A DNA stretch of 64,000 nucleotides, taken from Eutreptiella sp. 'Long Island Sound 2002'. Its lineage: Eukaryota > Euglenozoa > Euglenophyceae > Eutreptiales > Eutreptiaceae. Both the position numbers and the translations under genes were made by a program. The stretch spans positions 64,051,725 through 64,115,724 of the forward strand of contig OZ038383.1 of NCBI GenBank assembly GCA_964036045.1, in the 5' to 3' direction. Below the pieces are notes generated by a model. It worked only from the letters and a program-made list of their open reading frames with translations. It was not told the origin of the DNA and searched no databases. Position 1 is the first letter of the stretch; every line of letters starts with the position of its first letter. Below, in pieces: positions 1 through 9,311 of this stretch.

Positions 1-87
1 AGGCTTCCCATCGCAGATCCTTACACAGGGGAGGAGGGCCTCTTACAGGGTTGTGTGTCAGAGCACATGTTCCAGAGTGAGAGAATT

Positions 88-233
88 TCTCTTTCACACC
101 CATGTTTGGGCGAACAAAGAGAGAGAGTGTGTGTGTCTGGGTGGGTGGGTGTCAGGTCGTTCTCTTTCACACCCATGTTTGGGCGAACAAAGAGAGAGAG
201 TGTGTGTGTCTGGGTGGGTGGGTGTCAGGTCGT
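88..233. repeat. 73-bp direct tandem duplication
   Basis: Two apparently identical 73-bp copies (88-160 and 161-233) lie head to tail. Each begins TCTCTTTCACACCC and ends in a GT-rich stretch with GGGTGGGTGGGTG and CAGGTCGT. Perfect identity suggests a recent duplication or an assembly-sensitive repeat. The short open frames across it simply follow the repeat and are not called as genes. Confidence 0.9.
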
Positions 234-1532
234 TAACATGACAGAGCAACAACGGACACAATGTCAACAAGCAGACACCGAAGGAATTTCTTTGCAAACA
301 GAAAAGGGCGCCTGTGTTGCACAAGATATCTTTGGTATGGCTTTGGCGGGGACTTTATGCTTCACGAGCCCTGGTGCTGAAATTCTTGCTTGGAGGCACG
401 GGTGGTGACAGCCTTTTTGCTGCCACAGGATGAGTGAGATCCTATGTAATTTTCAGTACACCAACATTGCCTCATTTGCCCCTTGGTCATGTCTTGTTGT
501 TCAAATGGGGCAGCCTGCAAAATCGCTGGACAACGTTACAACAGCATTTTATGAAGGCCTGGCTTGGTTGTACAGAAAAGCACAAGCGAGGAGTTCATTT
601 TAAGGAGCAATAGTCCATGGGTTAGGCACACATGGCTCTCACCACGGGCTGGTCACTGACGCCCAACCCCAAAGAAGGTGAGAAGTGTACCTATCCTGTA
701 GTAGCAACTTGTGCTTCCCAAAGGCAGTAGTAGCAGCAGCAGTAGCAACAGTAGTAGCAACAGCAGTAGCACCGAGTAGTAGCAGTCCTGAGAATGATGA
801 TTCTGAGGATGATGATGTGTACATATATGGCGCTCTACAGTAAGTGCCGCGGGGTTAGATTCTTCATCATCATCTCATGACAGCCCTGAACCTCAACCGC
901 AACCCAAGAAGTATCGGCGTACAGCTGTACATAGTCATGGGGAACGAGTGTTGGATGTGGACGCCATAACAAGTGATGGTTGTCCTGTGTATATGCTCAG
1001 TGAAGGGGAGTAGAGCATTCACAGTTCCAATTAAGGACAAGTAAGGACAAGTTTTTTTACCTTGCACATCACTCTTGGTCCACTTTAGCTCCCGGATAAT
1101 TGGCTGAAAGTACAGACTTGCACGCCATAACTTGTTTCGTGCTTCCCTGGTGGTTAACACCGGTATTTCAAATTTTTTTTAGCATGAGCATTGCCAGCAA
1201 TGTATCTTTGGATATGGATTCACTGTTCCAATTCACGACAAGTATTCTTTTCTTTTTTGTATGTTGCTTTGCTGAGGTCAAGTATATGGGTGGACAACAT
1301 TGCCCTCTCTCAATGTAGCAAATTTCAATGGAAAATCGCATGGAAGTTTTCAAAGTTGCCTAGAAAAATGCTTGGAAGCTTTGGCAGCCAGCTCGGGACC
1401 CAAAACGCAACCAATATTGCTTGGAATGTTCTATGGACCTTCCAGCCAACCATCCCCAGGTAGCTTGGAAAAAATTTTGGTGCCGATTTCCGAAATGTAC
1501 CGTGCGATACAAGTCCTATTTGGTGAGCGTAA
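234..1532. other. spacer without a recognisable gene
   Basis: No convincing coding region, RNA gene or mobile element is visible. The stretch contains an AGT/AGC triplet run (separate entry), several A/T homopolymers and only short open frames on both strands. It is not visibly related to the satellite that begins near 4.25 kb. Confidence 0.5.
723..784 (+). repeat. imperfect AGT/AGC/AAC triplet repeat
   Basis: A run of about 60 bases is built almost wholly from CAG, TAG and CAA triplets. It contains stop triplets on the plus strand and encodes low-complexity Ala/Thr/Val on the minus strand, so it is best read as a degenerate microsatellite. Confidence 0.75.
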
Positions 1533-2231
1533 GTGCTGAGCGGTTCCAAAAATCCCCTGCAAAATGCCCAGCTTTTTCCTGCCATTTTTTACCTTCTATG
1601 CTGTGCGTTCCAGCGCCATGTGACACCACCGCCTCTCCCGATGACCACACATGCGCTAGCATACCTGCGGCTCACTGGGGCTATCGCGCCCAACAGAGTG
1701 GCACGAGTTCCGTTGGTGCACACACCAGTGGGGTCGAGTCTGACGGCTACCAAAACCAGTGGGGAAGCCAGACAGGTAGGCGGATCGGATCGAATTGTGC
1801 CCCCAAGCATCGCAAGAATGCTTCAAAAGATCTTCACCCCAGATGCCAGAGGAGGGGAGAATCACTGCCCGCCCCCCCCCCCTTGCCAATGCAGTCCTTG
1901 CTGTGGACCCCACACCCCTCCCTCACTGCCTGAAGTCGTCTCTAAGGGGGTAGATGCCTCTCACACCGTGGCTACTCCCTTGCGGATGACCCCACAACAG
2001 TCGTGGTTGCCGGCGGTCACATCAAGCTGGCACTCGCAGGCCGTATTCACGCCCGGACAGTGGTTACCTGCCTGCACGTCGGGGGGCGATCTCTCAGATC
2101 ATGAGCTGCCGGTGCCGGTGGCGCCCTTGTTTGACACACCGGAAGACCCCCCCCCCCCCCTCTTCCCTCTCCTGCCACCTTCCCCCTGGGGGGCTCAATG
2201 TGCCAGCAACAAATGTCTCCTCTGGGGATGA
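1533..2231 (+). CDS. long proline/serine-rich open frame, unknown
   Basis: An uninterrupted frame of about 232 codons opens at a GTG, so the true start, if any, is internal. The predicted product is rich in Pro, Ser, Thr and Cys, with runs of Pro encoded by C homopolymers near 1870 and 2150. I recognise no domain. Because the region is C-rich, stop codons are depleted by composition alone and the frame may be accidental. It could be an exon of a spliced gene. Low confidence. Confidence 0.18.
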   Translation: MLSGSKNPLQNAQLFPAIFYLLCCAFQRHVTPPPLPMTTHALAYLRLTGAIAPNRVARVPLVHTPVGSSLTATKTSGEARQVGGSDRIVPPSIARMLQKIFTPDARGGENHCPPPPPCQCSPCCGPHTPPSLPEVVSKGVDASHTVATPLRMTPQQSWLPAVTSSWHSQAVFTPGQWLPACTSGGDLSDHELPVPVAPLFDTPEDPPPPLFPLLPPSPWGAQCASNKCLLWG

Positions 2232-2856
2232 GTCAAATGGGACAGTATGTAGTACCCCTGACAGAAGGGGGTCCTGATGCATACCTGACAGACGGTACGA
2301 CAGATGAAGACACAGCAAATCAATATGCGATTCCCCTGCACACCCCCTTGATGTGGCGCTCCCGGTGCCTCCACAGTGCTGATTTTCCGGAACTCCCGCC
2401 CCCCTCGGAACAGTGGATTCGAACCTGTGTAGAAATGCTGGGCATGGCCCGCGGATGGGTCCCTGACCCACTTTGGATGCACACCACCAGCAGCTGGCCA
2501 AGACGGTGCCCCGGGGGCAATTGAGGGTCATGGGCAAGAGTCTCGTGAGCAAACGTAACGGTTGTTGCGGGGGGGAGCCTCTGTCATCTATGTCGCTATC
2601 AATAATGGGGATGCGCAACAACTTTGCCTGCCTCATTGGCTGTATGCACTGGTGGTTGCTGACATCACTCGGACCTTGAAATGAGGCAGCACTGTCCTCT
2701 GCCTCCGAAGCAGGAACCACGAGAACGGAACCCGGGTTGGAATCCACGGGTCTGTGGATGGGCCCACATCAGATTTCCCCTTATCCTTTCCCCTGCCCTT
2801 GAGATCTTTACGCCCTGCGGCACAGGATTTGAATTTGGACCGGCTCTTCAAACCCA

Positions 2857-3630
2857 TTATAGGCCAACTTGGACAGCTTCCACCTCAAGTGGGACCCATT
2901 GACGTATACCACGCTTTGAGCCACAAGTCCCACACACACAAACCACATCACTTTCGGATTCTGCACTTGGAAAAGTGCATTTAACCGAACTAGTTGTTGG
3001 GTGCATATATAACCTGCGGCCGCCTGCTTCTTGACAAGTCATCAAGTGCCGCAACAGGCGCTGGAAGATTGTCTGCCACATTGCATTGGCAGCAACCATG
3101 CAAGCCTCCAAAAAAAGGTTGCAATGGACAGGGGCCCAAATTTTGGTAGTGGCGATATTCTTTTTCTTACGCAAAAAATTTTCATACAGCTCATGTTTGA
3201 AACTTTCACTAATACTAGCATCCTGCCTAAAACTAGTCACGGGGGCATATCTTTTGGCCACCCGGACATCCCATTCCCTTGCCTCATCAGAATACAGCAT
3301 GGGGGTCCGCAGGTTAAACCAAGTGTGGGACCACCCATGCATATATAGGGTTGTAGTGCAACCTTCTTCCGCAAATTCCAGAATGATGTGCACAATAAAT
3401 GTGTACACCAAACACATAGCTTGCCGTGCTGCAGTTGCCAATGTAGTGCAACCGTAGCACAAGTGTCCTATGTGATAGAAGGCTAGAACCAGAGAATGGA
3501 AGGGCAATGGGAGGACCATGGCCCCCGCCAGTCTGCCCATCACAGTGCGGGCCTCTTGGCTAGTTAAGCTGATGCCTGCTTGGAACCTTCCGCGCACAAT
3601 GCGCAAGTGCCCCCTGCTATCAGGAGACAA
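2857..3630 (-). CDS. hypothetical open frame, 257 codons
   Basis: This is the longest uninterrupted frame in the first 4 kb, in sequence that is not especially GC-skewed, which makes chance openness less likely than for its neighbours. It opens at TTG, so it is probably an exon or a remnant rather than a complete gene. The translation has a hydrophobic stretch around residues 30-60, a central segment rich in charged residues, a KKK run near residue 155, and a Cys-containing tail. I recognise no family. Loose resemblance to a DIRS-type RNase H region was considered but cannot be supported by eye. Confidence 0.3.
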   Translation of the reverse strand: MSPDSRGHLRIVRGRFQAGISLTSQEARTVMGRLAGAMVLPLPFHSLVLAFYHIGHLCYGCTTLATAARQAMCLVYTFIVHIILEFAEEGCTTTLYMHGWSHTWFNLRTPMLYSDEAREWDVRVAKRYAPVTSFRQDASISESFKHELYENFLRKKKNIATTKIWAPVHCNLFLEACMVAANAMWQTIFQRLLRHLMTCQEAGGRRLYMHPTTSSVKCTFPSAESESDVVCVCGTCGSKRGIRQWVPLEVEAVQVGL

Positions 3631-4249
3631 AGATCAGGGACGGTATCTCCTAGCAACTTGAGCTATAACCTTCAACAACTCATGCTTGTATGGCCCGGGT
3701 ACGGTCCGCCCAATAGACACCAAGGAGTGTGGAGGCTCCTCCTTTGGTGTTGTGTAATAGTAGTTGTACAACATAAACCTGTGCCAGGTTAGATACACAC
3801 TGGGACTTGTGGGAACCCCACACCTCACTTAGATGCCCCTTGTGCAAAAACAGTGTGGCAACCCCATGCTTATTGACCCAGGGACATGCCACACACCCCT
3901 TTTGCCGACACTGTGACCACAGATCGTGGTGATCTGTAGTCACGCAACTAAACTGTAGGTTACAGGCCCAAGGTTAGGGTGGCTTGTTGGGGTGGAGGGT
4001 CCTTCCGCCCTTGTACTGCTAGGGTGCCGGACTTCTGCATAAGTAGATGGCACAGTTGTGGCAAGAGTCTACTGTTGCTCAGGGAGTAGTCCACTGCCGG
4101 AACATGTAGTAGCTCATGTTGCCGCGGTGCCACCATAGACCACCCCGCACCTGGTTGGAGGCGATCAAGGGCTTGGGGCACTGCTGCTGGCACAACATGC
4201 TCATGCCGCAGAACCCATTGGGTGCCGCACAACCCGGACTGTGGCAGAG
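3631..4249. other. spacer before the first satellite block
   Basis: No gene recognised. Frames on either strand are short and overlap each other. The segment ends where the recognisable satellite motif set begins (GCTGCTGC run, then TTGCTCATCCTTGGACCCTA). Confidence 0.4.
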
Positions 4250-4996
4250 TGGGGCCTGTTGCTTGCTGCTGCTACTGCTGCTGCCAAAATGTGTTGCTCA
4301 TCCTTGGACCCTAAAAGGTGGTGTAAAACCTGCCTGGGGTAAACCGAGCTCGGTAATCAAGACTCAAACTAGGACCGAGCTGGGTCCCAACCTTGCGTAA
4401 CACATTGGAAATCAGCGTGGAGGAAAGACTGCTTGCTTTTCAGATGTGCCTCCACGGCCACGACTGTCGTCCTAAAACACGGGTCAAAAACGGCCGATTT
4501 TCATCTCCAAATGGACCATCGCGTGGCACCACGGCATGGCACAAGCGCTATTGAACACCCATGTGCCATCATTTGATAGCCCAATTGCGATGAAAAAACA
4601 AGAGCCCTCGTTGGAAACAAATGCTCGGCACAGTGGCGATCTGCTAAACTTTCAGGACGATGATCCTCAAAACAGCCCAAAACGGCAACTTTTCGACACT
4701 AAATCGGCCATAGAAGGAGCTAGACGGCTCGAAACGGCACGGAACCTGTTTGTGGTGATGCGCGTTTGCCCCCCGGTTGTTTTGAGCTACTTCGATGCCG
4801 GTTTTGAGCCAATGTGTGGTCGCAAGGACTTTTTAACCTCATGTTGCTGCTTGTTGCTGCTGTTTGTTGCTGCTGCTGCTGCTAAAATGTGTTGCTCATC
4901 CTTGGACCGTAAAAGGTGGTGTAAAACCTCGACAGGGTAAACCAAGCTCGGTAATCAAGACTCAAACTAGGACCGAGCTGGGTCCTAGTCTTGGGT
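4250..4996 (+). repeat. ~600-bp satellite, forward block, interrupted by transposon
   Basis: First occurrence of the dominant satellite. The recurrent landmarks, in order, are: a GCT/TTGCTGC run; GTGTTGCTCATCCTTGGACC; GGTGTAAAACCTCGACAGGG; CTCGGTAATCAAGACT; the dyad ACTAGGACC-GAGCT-GGGTCCTAG; CATTGGAAATCACC; CTCCACGGTCA; GATCGTCCT; CACCACGGCATGG; TTTGATAGCCCAATCGC; CGGCCATTTTTGGACAC; GCTAGACGGCTCGAAACGG; TTTTGAGCTACTTGGATGCC. One unit and part of a second are present. The second is cut at 4996 by the 5.4-kb TIR element and resumes at 10433. Confidence 0.85.
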
Positions 4997-5073
4997 CCCT
5001 TGGTACACGCTAGAATACCCAATCTCGTTCTAGCCTAGAACAGGCTAGAGAGGCTAGAACGAAAAAAAGAGGG
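4997..5073 (+). repeat. left terminal inverted repeat, copy 1
   Basis: It starts CCCTTGGTACACGCTAGA and continues with ACCCAATC, CGTTCTAGCCTAGAAC and CTAGAACG. It pairs with 10338-10432. The inner part is itself palindromic around CTAG. An A-rich stretch and a C/G homopolymer tract follow immediately (about 5074-5111). Confidence 0.85.
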
Positions 5074-5215
5074 GTATACCCCCCCCCCCCCCCGCAAGGG
5101 GGGGGGGGAGGGATGAGGTGTCCAACCTGGACCCCCCTATCCATACTCGGGGGCCCACAGTTTTTTTTCTCACAATTTCACTGTTTTCACCTGATTTTGG
5201 AGTCCAAAAATTTTT

Positions 5216-5297
5216 CGTTCTAGCGGCGTTCTAGTGACGCTCGCTAGAATGTCGCCAGAACGCCGCTAGAACGGTTCGCTAGAACGCCGCTAGAACG
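5216..5297. repeat. CTAGAACG inverted-repeat cluster, 3' flank of element gene
   Basis: The 19-base arm CGTTCTAGCGGCGTTCTAG (5216-5234) is perfectly complementary to 5279-5297. Between them are further CTAGAA and GCCAGAACG copies. The cluster lies downstream of the minus-strand gene, next to ATATATATG. Equivalent clusters sit at about 37984-38056 and 43437-43505 in the other copies. The motif is the one used in the terminal repeats and in three introns. Confidence 0.9.
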
Positions 5298-5322
5298 ATA
5301 TATATGAATGCTTCGCCACTCC

Positions 5323-5583
5323 TCAAAGAGAAGCTGCCCCGGCTACCATGGCCAGCCGTGGCCAATCACAGGGTCCCGATGCTGGACCCGACTCACGGAG
5401 CGCCGGGTTCCCCCCACCCACCCCACGGTTAGCCCGGTTAGCCCCCCACCGCACCCCATAGGTCACTTGGAAGGTCACTTGGCGGGCCGGCGCCGGGTCA
5501 CGTGGTGGTGGGTTAGCCCGATTAGCCCGGTTAGCCCGATTAGCCCCCCTGCCCCCCAGGCCCCCATTCGCCAGTCGCGACAC
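5323..5583 (-). other. conserved downstream frame with ANR repeats
   Basis: Just past the stop of the last inferred exon, a frame in another register encodes GRG followed by repeated Ala-Asn-Arg and then a PAPARQVTFQV segment. The DNA is a short 9-base periodic repeat (TTAGCCCGG/A). The peptide is retained in the copies at 38102-38326 and, partly, 43582-43788. Conservation between copies suggests either a sixth exon or a structural 3' region; splice sites linking it are not convincing. Confidence 0.35.
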
Positions 5584-5588
5584 GCAGA

Positions 5589-6551
5589 TTACCCCTCCTG
5601 CGTGGTGGGGGGTTGCCGGGGCTCATCCTTGCTCCCGGCACCCCCCTTCTCACCCCTCTTGTCCCCTTCCTTCTCACCCCCCTTGTCACCCCCCGCCTCA
5701 CCCCCCTTATCACCCCCCACCCCCTTGTCACCACCCTCGTCCCCCTCGTTGTCCCCGTCATCCCCGTCGTCCCCGTCGTCCCCGGCCTCCAAGGCCTCCC
5801 GGAGGTGGGCCTCCGCCTCCTCCCGGGTGAGGAAGAGGAGGTCCCCCGCCACCCGGAAGGTGCCCCCCTCTTTCTCTCGCTTCCTCTTCTTCCCCTTCTT
5901 CCCCTTCTTCCCCCCCTCCCCCTCCCCATTGGACCCCTGTGACACCACCCACCACTCCCCCGGGTCCAACTCCTCATCCCATTCCCCCAACACCGTCACT
6001 TGGCTGACGCCCCCCCCATTGCCCCCCTCCGCCCAAGGGACATACCGGGTGTCCCCCACACCCGGCACATTCCCATAATGGTCCCGGCCCCTTTCTTGCA
6101 TAGGGGGGGCCTGGGGTTTGGGGGGGGGGGGGGGGGTGGCTTTGCCCTTGCCCTTGGCCTGCGGCTTGGGCCTGGGCTTGGGCTTGGAGGCTTGGGGGTG
6201 CGCCTCTTTGTCGCTACTCTCGAAGTGGCGGGGGCGGGGTTTTTTCTTGGGGGTCTTGGGGGGGGGTTTGGGGGCCTTGGGGGGGGGTGTCTTCCCCCCG
6301 CTGCTGCTGTTGCTGCTACTGCTGCTGTCATGCCCCCCCCGGTCCTTCAACCTGGCCCAGCCCTTGCGCTGCGGGTCCATGCCCCCCGCACTCCTGCCCG
6401 CTTCCCACCTACCCAAACCCTCCAGCACCGAGAGGGCCAAATTGGGGTTCGCCCCCAACATCCGGCTCAACTCGGTGACCCCCACGAGGCGCGTCCGCCC
6501 TCCACCATCGCGCCACTCCACGCGCACCCCGCGGGGATCGCCTCCACACGT
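5589..6551 (-). CDS. TIR-element gene, inferred exon 5 (C-terminal region)
   Basis: Open for 320 codons from an acceptor read as GTGCAG at 6552 to a TAA at 5589. The start of the exon encodes a compact segment (VEWRDGGGRTRLVGVTEL, then NPNLALSVLEGLG). It is followed by a long low-complexity tail of Lys/Pro repeats, then a WDEELDPGEWWVVSQG motif, a KKGKKGKKRKR basic cluster, an REEAEAHLREALEAG acidic helix, and Gly/Asp/Lys repeats. Copies at 43794-44765 and 38348-39284 keep the compact segment, the WDEELDP motif and the EEAxAHLREAL segment. No family recognised; the basic cluster could be a nuclear localisation signal. Confidence 0.55.
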   Translation of the reverse strand, partial: TCGGDPRGVRVEWRDGGGRTRLVGVTELSRMLGANPNLALSVLEGLGRWEAGRSAGGMDPQRKGWARLKDRGGHDSSSSSNSSSGGKTPPPKAPKPPPKTPKKKPRPRHFESSDKEAHPQASKPKPRPKPQAKGKGKATPPPPPKPQAPPMQERGRDHYGNVPGVGDTRYVPWAEGGNGGGVSQVTVLGEWDEELDPGEWWVVSQGSNGEGEGGKKGKKGKKRKREKEGGTFRVAGDLLFLTREEAEAHLREALEAGDDGDDGDDGDNEGDEGGDKGVGGDKGGEAGGDKGGEKEGDKRGEKGGAGSKDEPRQPPTTQEG

Positions 6552-6721
6552 CTGCACGCTGACAACCTGAAGACTCAAACAAAATGCAGGTGCGTTCTAG
6601 CGTCGTTCTAGGCAACTGTTCTAGCGGCGTTCTAGCGACGTTCTAGCGGCGGCGGTACGGCGTCGGCAAGATCAGCGCTAGAACGGTTCGCTAGATCAAC
6701 GCTAGAATGCAATTGACATAC
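6552..6721 (-). other. inferred intron 4 of TIR-element gene, with CTAGAACG arrays
   Basis: On the minus strand the donor is ACG|GTATGT and the acceptor GTGCAG|ACG, giving 170 bp and phase 0 on both sides. The centre carries CTAG-type blocks in one orientation (TTCTAGCGTTGATCTAG) and then in the other (CTAGAACGCCGCTAGAAC), so the intron can fold on itself. The corresponding intron of copy 3 (44766-44935) is also 170 bp, but its acceptor reads CAA. Confidence 0.6.
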
Positions 6722-8063
6722 CGTACCTTGGCGGTCCAGGGCGGGGGAGATGGCCCCCAGTGCCTTGGCGAAGGCGTCCGCGGGGTTGGGGGGGTGCGGC
6801 TGCGGGGGGGCGCTAGCGGGGGCTGCGGTGGGCTTGGGCTTGGGCTTGGGCACGGTGGCGATGCCGTGCACCACCCCGGCATACACCCCCCGGTTCGCCG
6901 CCTCGAGGCTGAAACCCCCGAAGTCCAGCAGCGCCGACCAGGTCGGCGTCCACACCCACGCCTTCCCCACCCACTCAACCCCCCCCAAGCCCAGCCCCTG
7001 CCAGCAGTGGGCGACGAATCGCCAGTGGTTGACCCCCCCCTTTTTCCGCTCGGGGGTGAAGATGTTGGTTTGCGCCAACTCAAACATCTTCACCCCCCTT
7101 TCGGGGGGGGCCCCCACCTCCCCCCACTGCTTGTTCCCCTGCCCCGGCAACTCACATTGCCACCGCCACGACCCCTCGACCACCCCCAGGCGCAGGGGCT
7201 TGTCCAGGTGGACAACCCCCCCCCCCCCCCCCCGTCCACCCATACCCACCGCCCCGCCCCCAACACCCAGTGGTGCACCCGCACCAACAAAAACCGGAGA
7301 GTCCATACCGGACCCTCCGGGCGACGAGGAGAGGGGTGTCCATGTTTGGGGGGTGGGGGCCAGCCAGGACTGCAGAGTCCCATGGCAGGTCCTGGAGGGC
7401 CCCCGCAGCCCTCGACCCCATCAACCCCCTGAGCCAGTCGCTCGCCCCCCCCCCCCCCCCCCGCCGGCGCCGCCTCCACCACCTTGGTCTCCTCCTCCTC
7501 ATCCTTCACGCTCGCCTCCTCCTCCACCTCGCCATGCACGTCCACCTCCACCACCTCGTCCACCTCCTCGTCCTTCACCCTCGCCACCACCGCTGCCAAC
7601 TGCCGCTCGCACTGCCTCACCGCCCGCTCGAACCCCTCCACCGCTGCCGCCTTCTCGGCCACCTTCGCCTTCGCCTTGCGAAGATTGGCCTCCGCCCACT
7701 CCTCCCTTTCCTCCTCCGCTCAATCTCCCAGGAGGCTCCGCAATTTTACCTCCCAGGCCGAGGCTTTCGTCTCAGCCCGGGTCTTGGCCGCCCTGGAGGC
7801 GGCGCGGGAATCCAAGAACGCTTTGAGCTCTCCCCGCGCCGCCTCCACCTCTGCCGGTTCCTCCAACGCCGCCGCCCCCTTCCGGGCTACCAACGGGGGA
7901 GGGGTGGCGACGGTGGACGATGGGCTTGGGGTTGGGGCTTGGGCTTGGGCTTGGGCTTGGCGAGGGGGGCTTTGGGGTGCGGGGCCTGCTCGGCCTTCGG
8001 CTCCTCCGCCGCGCGCCTGTCCGCCTCCAAGATTTGCGCAATCAGCGCCTGGGTCGCTGTGTT
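6722..8063 (-). CDS. TIR-element gene, inferred exon 4, frame broken in C-runs
   Basis: It follows a CTACAG acceptor (8064). The exon starts with TATQALIAQIL and a Lys-Pro alternating stretch. It then encodes an Ala/Glu-rich probable coiled coil, an acidic EEVDEVVEVDV segment, and a globular part with VWTLRFLLVRVHH, WVWVDGG, LAQTNIF, HWRFVAHCWQGLGLGG and WTPTWSALLDFGGF. The frame changes at least twice, at or near long C homopolymers (about 7217-7233 and 7446-7463), so this copy is broken or the homopolymers are miscounted. The globular part is shared by copies 2 and 3, with different breaks. Function unknown. Confidence 0.5.
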
Positions 8064-8207
8064 CTGTAGCACAAGAGCGTTCTAGCGGCGTTCTGGGCAA
8101 CTGTTCTAGCGGCGTCCTAGCGACAGTCTAGCGGCCGATCGTGCTGCCTAGATCAAGACTAGAACGATTCCCTAGATCACCGCTAGAACGCACAGCACGA
8201 AATATAC
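8064..8207 (-). other. inferred intron 3 of TIR-element gene, with CTAGAACG arrays
   Basis: 144 bp, donor CAG|GTATAT and acceptor GCTACAG. Both junctions keep phase 0. The 5' half contains GCGTTCTAGCGGTGATCTAG; the 3' half contains the opposite orientation (CGCCGCTAGAACGC), giving imperfect arms of about 20 bases. The copy-3 equivalent, 46290-46438, is 149 bp with the same junctions. In copy 2 the acceptor region is altered. Confidence 0.65.
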
Positions 8208-8246
8208 CTGCCTCACCAGCTCGTCCAACTGCTCCCGCGTAGCCAT
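8208..8246 (-). CDS. TIR-element gene, inferred 13-codon micro-exon 3
   Basis: It encodes MATREQLDELVRQ and ends exactly at a CAG|GTATAT donor. The other copies encode MASQELMDELLRQ (46439-46477) and MASQDLMDKLIKQ (40331-40369), always 39 bases in the same frame: substitutions preserve a short amphipathic peptide. Because it begins with ATG after AAG, it could instead be the first exon of a second gene made of exons 3-5. The upstream 55-58-bp stretch can also be read through as coding in another frame. Confidence 0.55.
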
Positions 8247-8304
8247 CTTGGAGTGCAAAAGTTTGGTTACGGGAAGCCTGCATATGACCCTGGCCCCTCC
8301 TTAC
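8247..8304 (-). other. possible 58-bp mini-intron 2
   Basis: Donor GAG|GTAAGGAGG and acceptor CCAAG|ATG. The phase is 0 on both sides, which would join exon 2 directly to exon 3. The lengths in the three copies are 58, 58 and 55 bp. It lacks the CTAGAACG array of the other introns. The 3-base length difference would also fit coding sequence, so the intron call is tentative. Confidence 0.4.
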
Positions 8305-9311
8305 CTCCATGGCATCCCTGCCCGAGCATGGCACTTGGGACCGTGGCCCCCCATGCACAACCCACGACACGTCAAAGTATGCAAACAACCATGTCATGCA
8401 CTGCGCTTGCACATTGGCCTCCCTGTGGATGGCCGACAATTTACGACCCGACACCTCGTCCACGCCCTCCACCCGACAGCCCCCCCCCCCCCCCGGTTGC
8501 TGTGCTCGTTGTGACCATATTTCAGAAAGCGGTTAATGCTTTCCGAAATGTCACCGGAGAACATAGCCAGGCCAAATGGCTTAATGTTGTGCAACATGGT
8601 ATCTACATCCTGCTCAAGGCTTAATAGATACCATGATGCTGTTCCGACAGTACAGTGGCGCCGGAAATCGCGCGCAACAACAGCACAGTTCAAAGGGTTA
8701 GGGCCCTGATATGTACAATAGAGGGCCTGCAGCAGGTCCCACATGTTCGCGATGGCCTTGTACTTGGGCGTGCTAGGCCTAATGCCGAGGCACTTAGCAA
8801 TATCCGGCCATGCGTCAAAAAAATTGGCCGTCTCCTCCCCATCCGGGGATGCTGACCCATGAACGCACCAACCTGCACGCCTCTCCGACAGGAGAACTTG
8901 CAGGTCTCGACGGAGCGCACGGGTGACCAACCTAGCCTCCCGATTGACAAACTCCCCCAACAAGCGGCCCATGGCCATTGTCAAGTGCAAAATGCACAAG
9001 ACGACCCAGGCACGTGGCGATTTCAAAATGGGCTGCATACTGCAGCCGGCGTCTTGCAAGGAAGGCGTCCCAAGGAGGAAGGCCGTGTAGTTGGCCTCAT
9101 CACCCTCCATGGTCCGGGGGTTAGCACTACCCTCCAAAGTCTTCGTTGGGGCATTCCATATGCCCTCATTGAACATGGAGCCCACTTGGGGGCATGTGGA
9201 TTCCCCGATCACCCGTCGCGTCCACAGCCCATCCCCCCCGAGGATCACCTTTGCCTCCTCCTTGGAGGCCCCCCATTGGACTAGCCCCGTGTCGATGATA
9301 TCCTGAATCAC
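8305..9311 (-). CDS. TIR-element gene, inferred exon 2 (transposase-like core, second half)
   Basis: It begins VIQDIIDTGLVQWG straight after a TTTAG acceptor. It contains an AKVILGGDGLWTRRVIG block (D283 of the joined protein), a Cys-Pro turn, an LHLTMAMGRLLGEF helix, WDLLQALYCTYQG, and FSGDISESINRFLKYGH (E513), followed by HSNRGGG. Asp in a strand-like context and a late Glu in a helix, with about 230 residues between, fit an RNase H-fold DDE transposase with an insertion domain, as in hAT or RAG-like enzymes. That is inference from spacing, not family recognition. A C homopolymer near 8480-8495 shifts frame; the other frame continues as VDEVSGRKLSAIHREANVQA to the donor at 8305. Copies: 46536-47536 and part of 40425-41245. 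Confidence 0.55.

Noticed and set aside
5308-6078. Long plus-strand frame of Pro/Ser repeats (and its equivalents at 38063-38836 and 43672-44784)
   Set aside because: It is the antisense shadow of the inferred exon 5 of the TIR-element gene. Low complexity and C-richness keep it open, and motif conservation is on the minus strand.
6707-7826. Long plus-strand Pro/His-rich frames over exon 4
   Set aside because: Shadows of the minus-strand exon; they depend on C homopolymers and show no domain.
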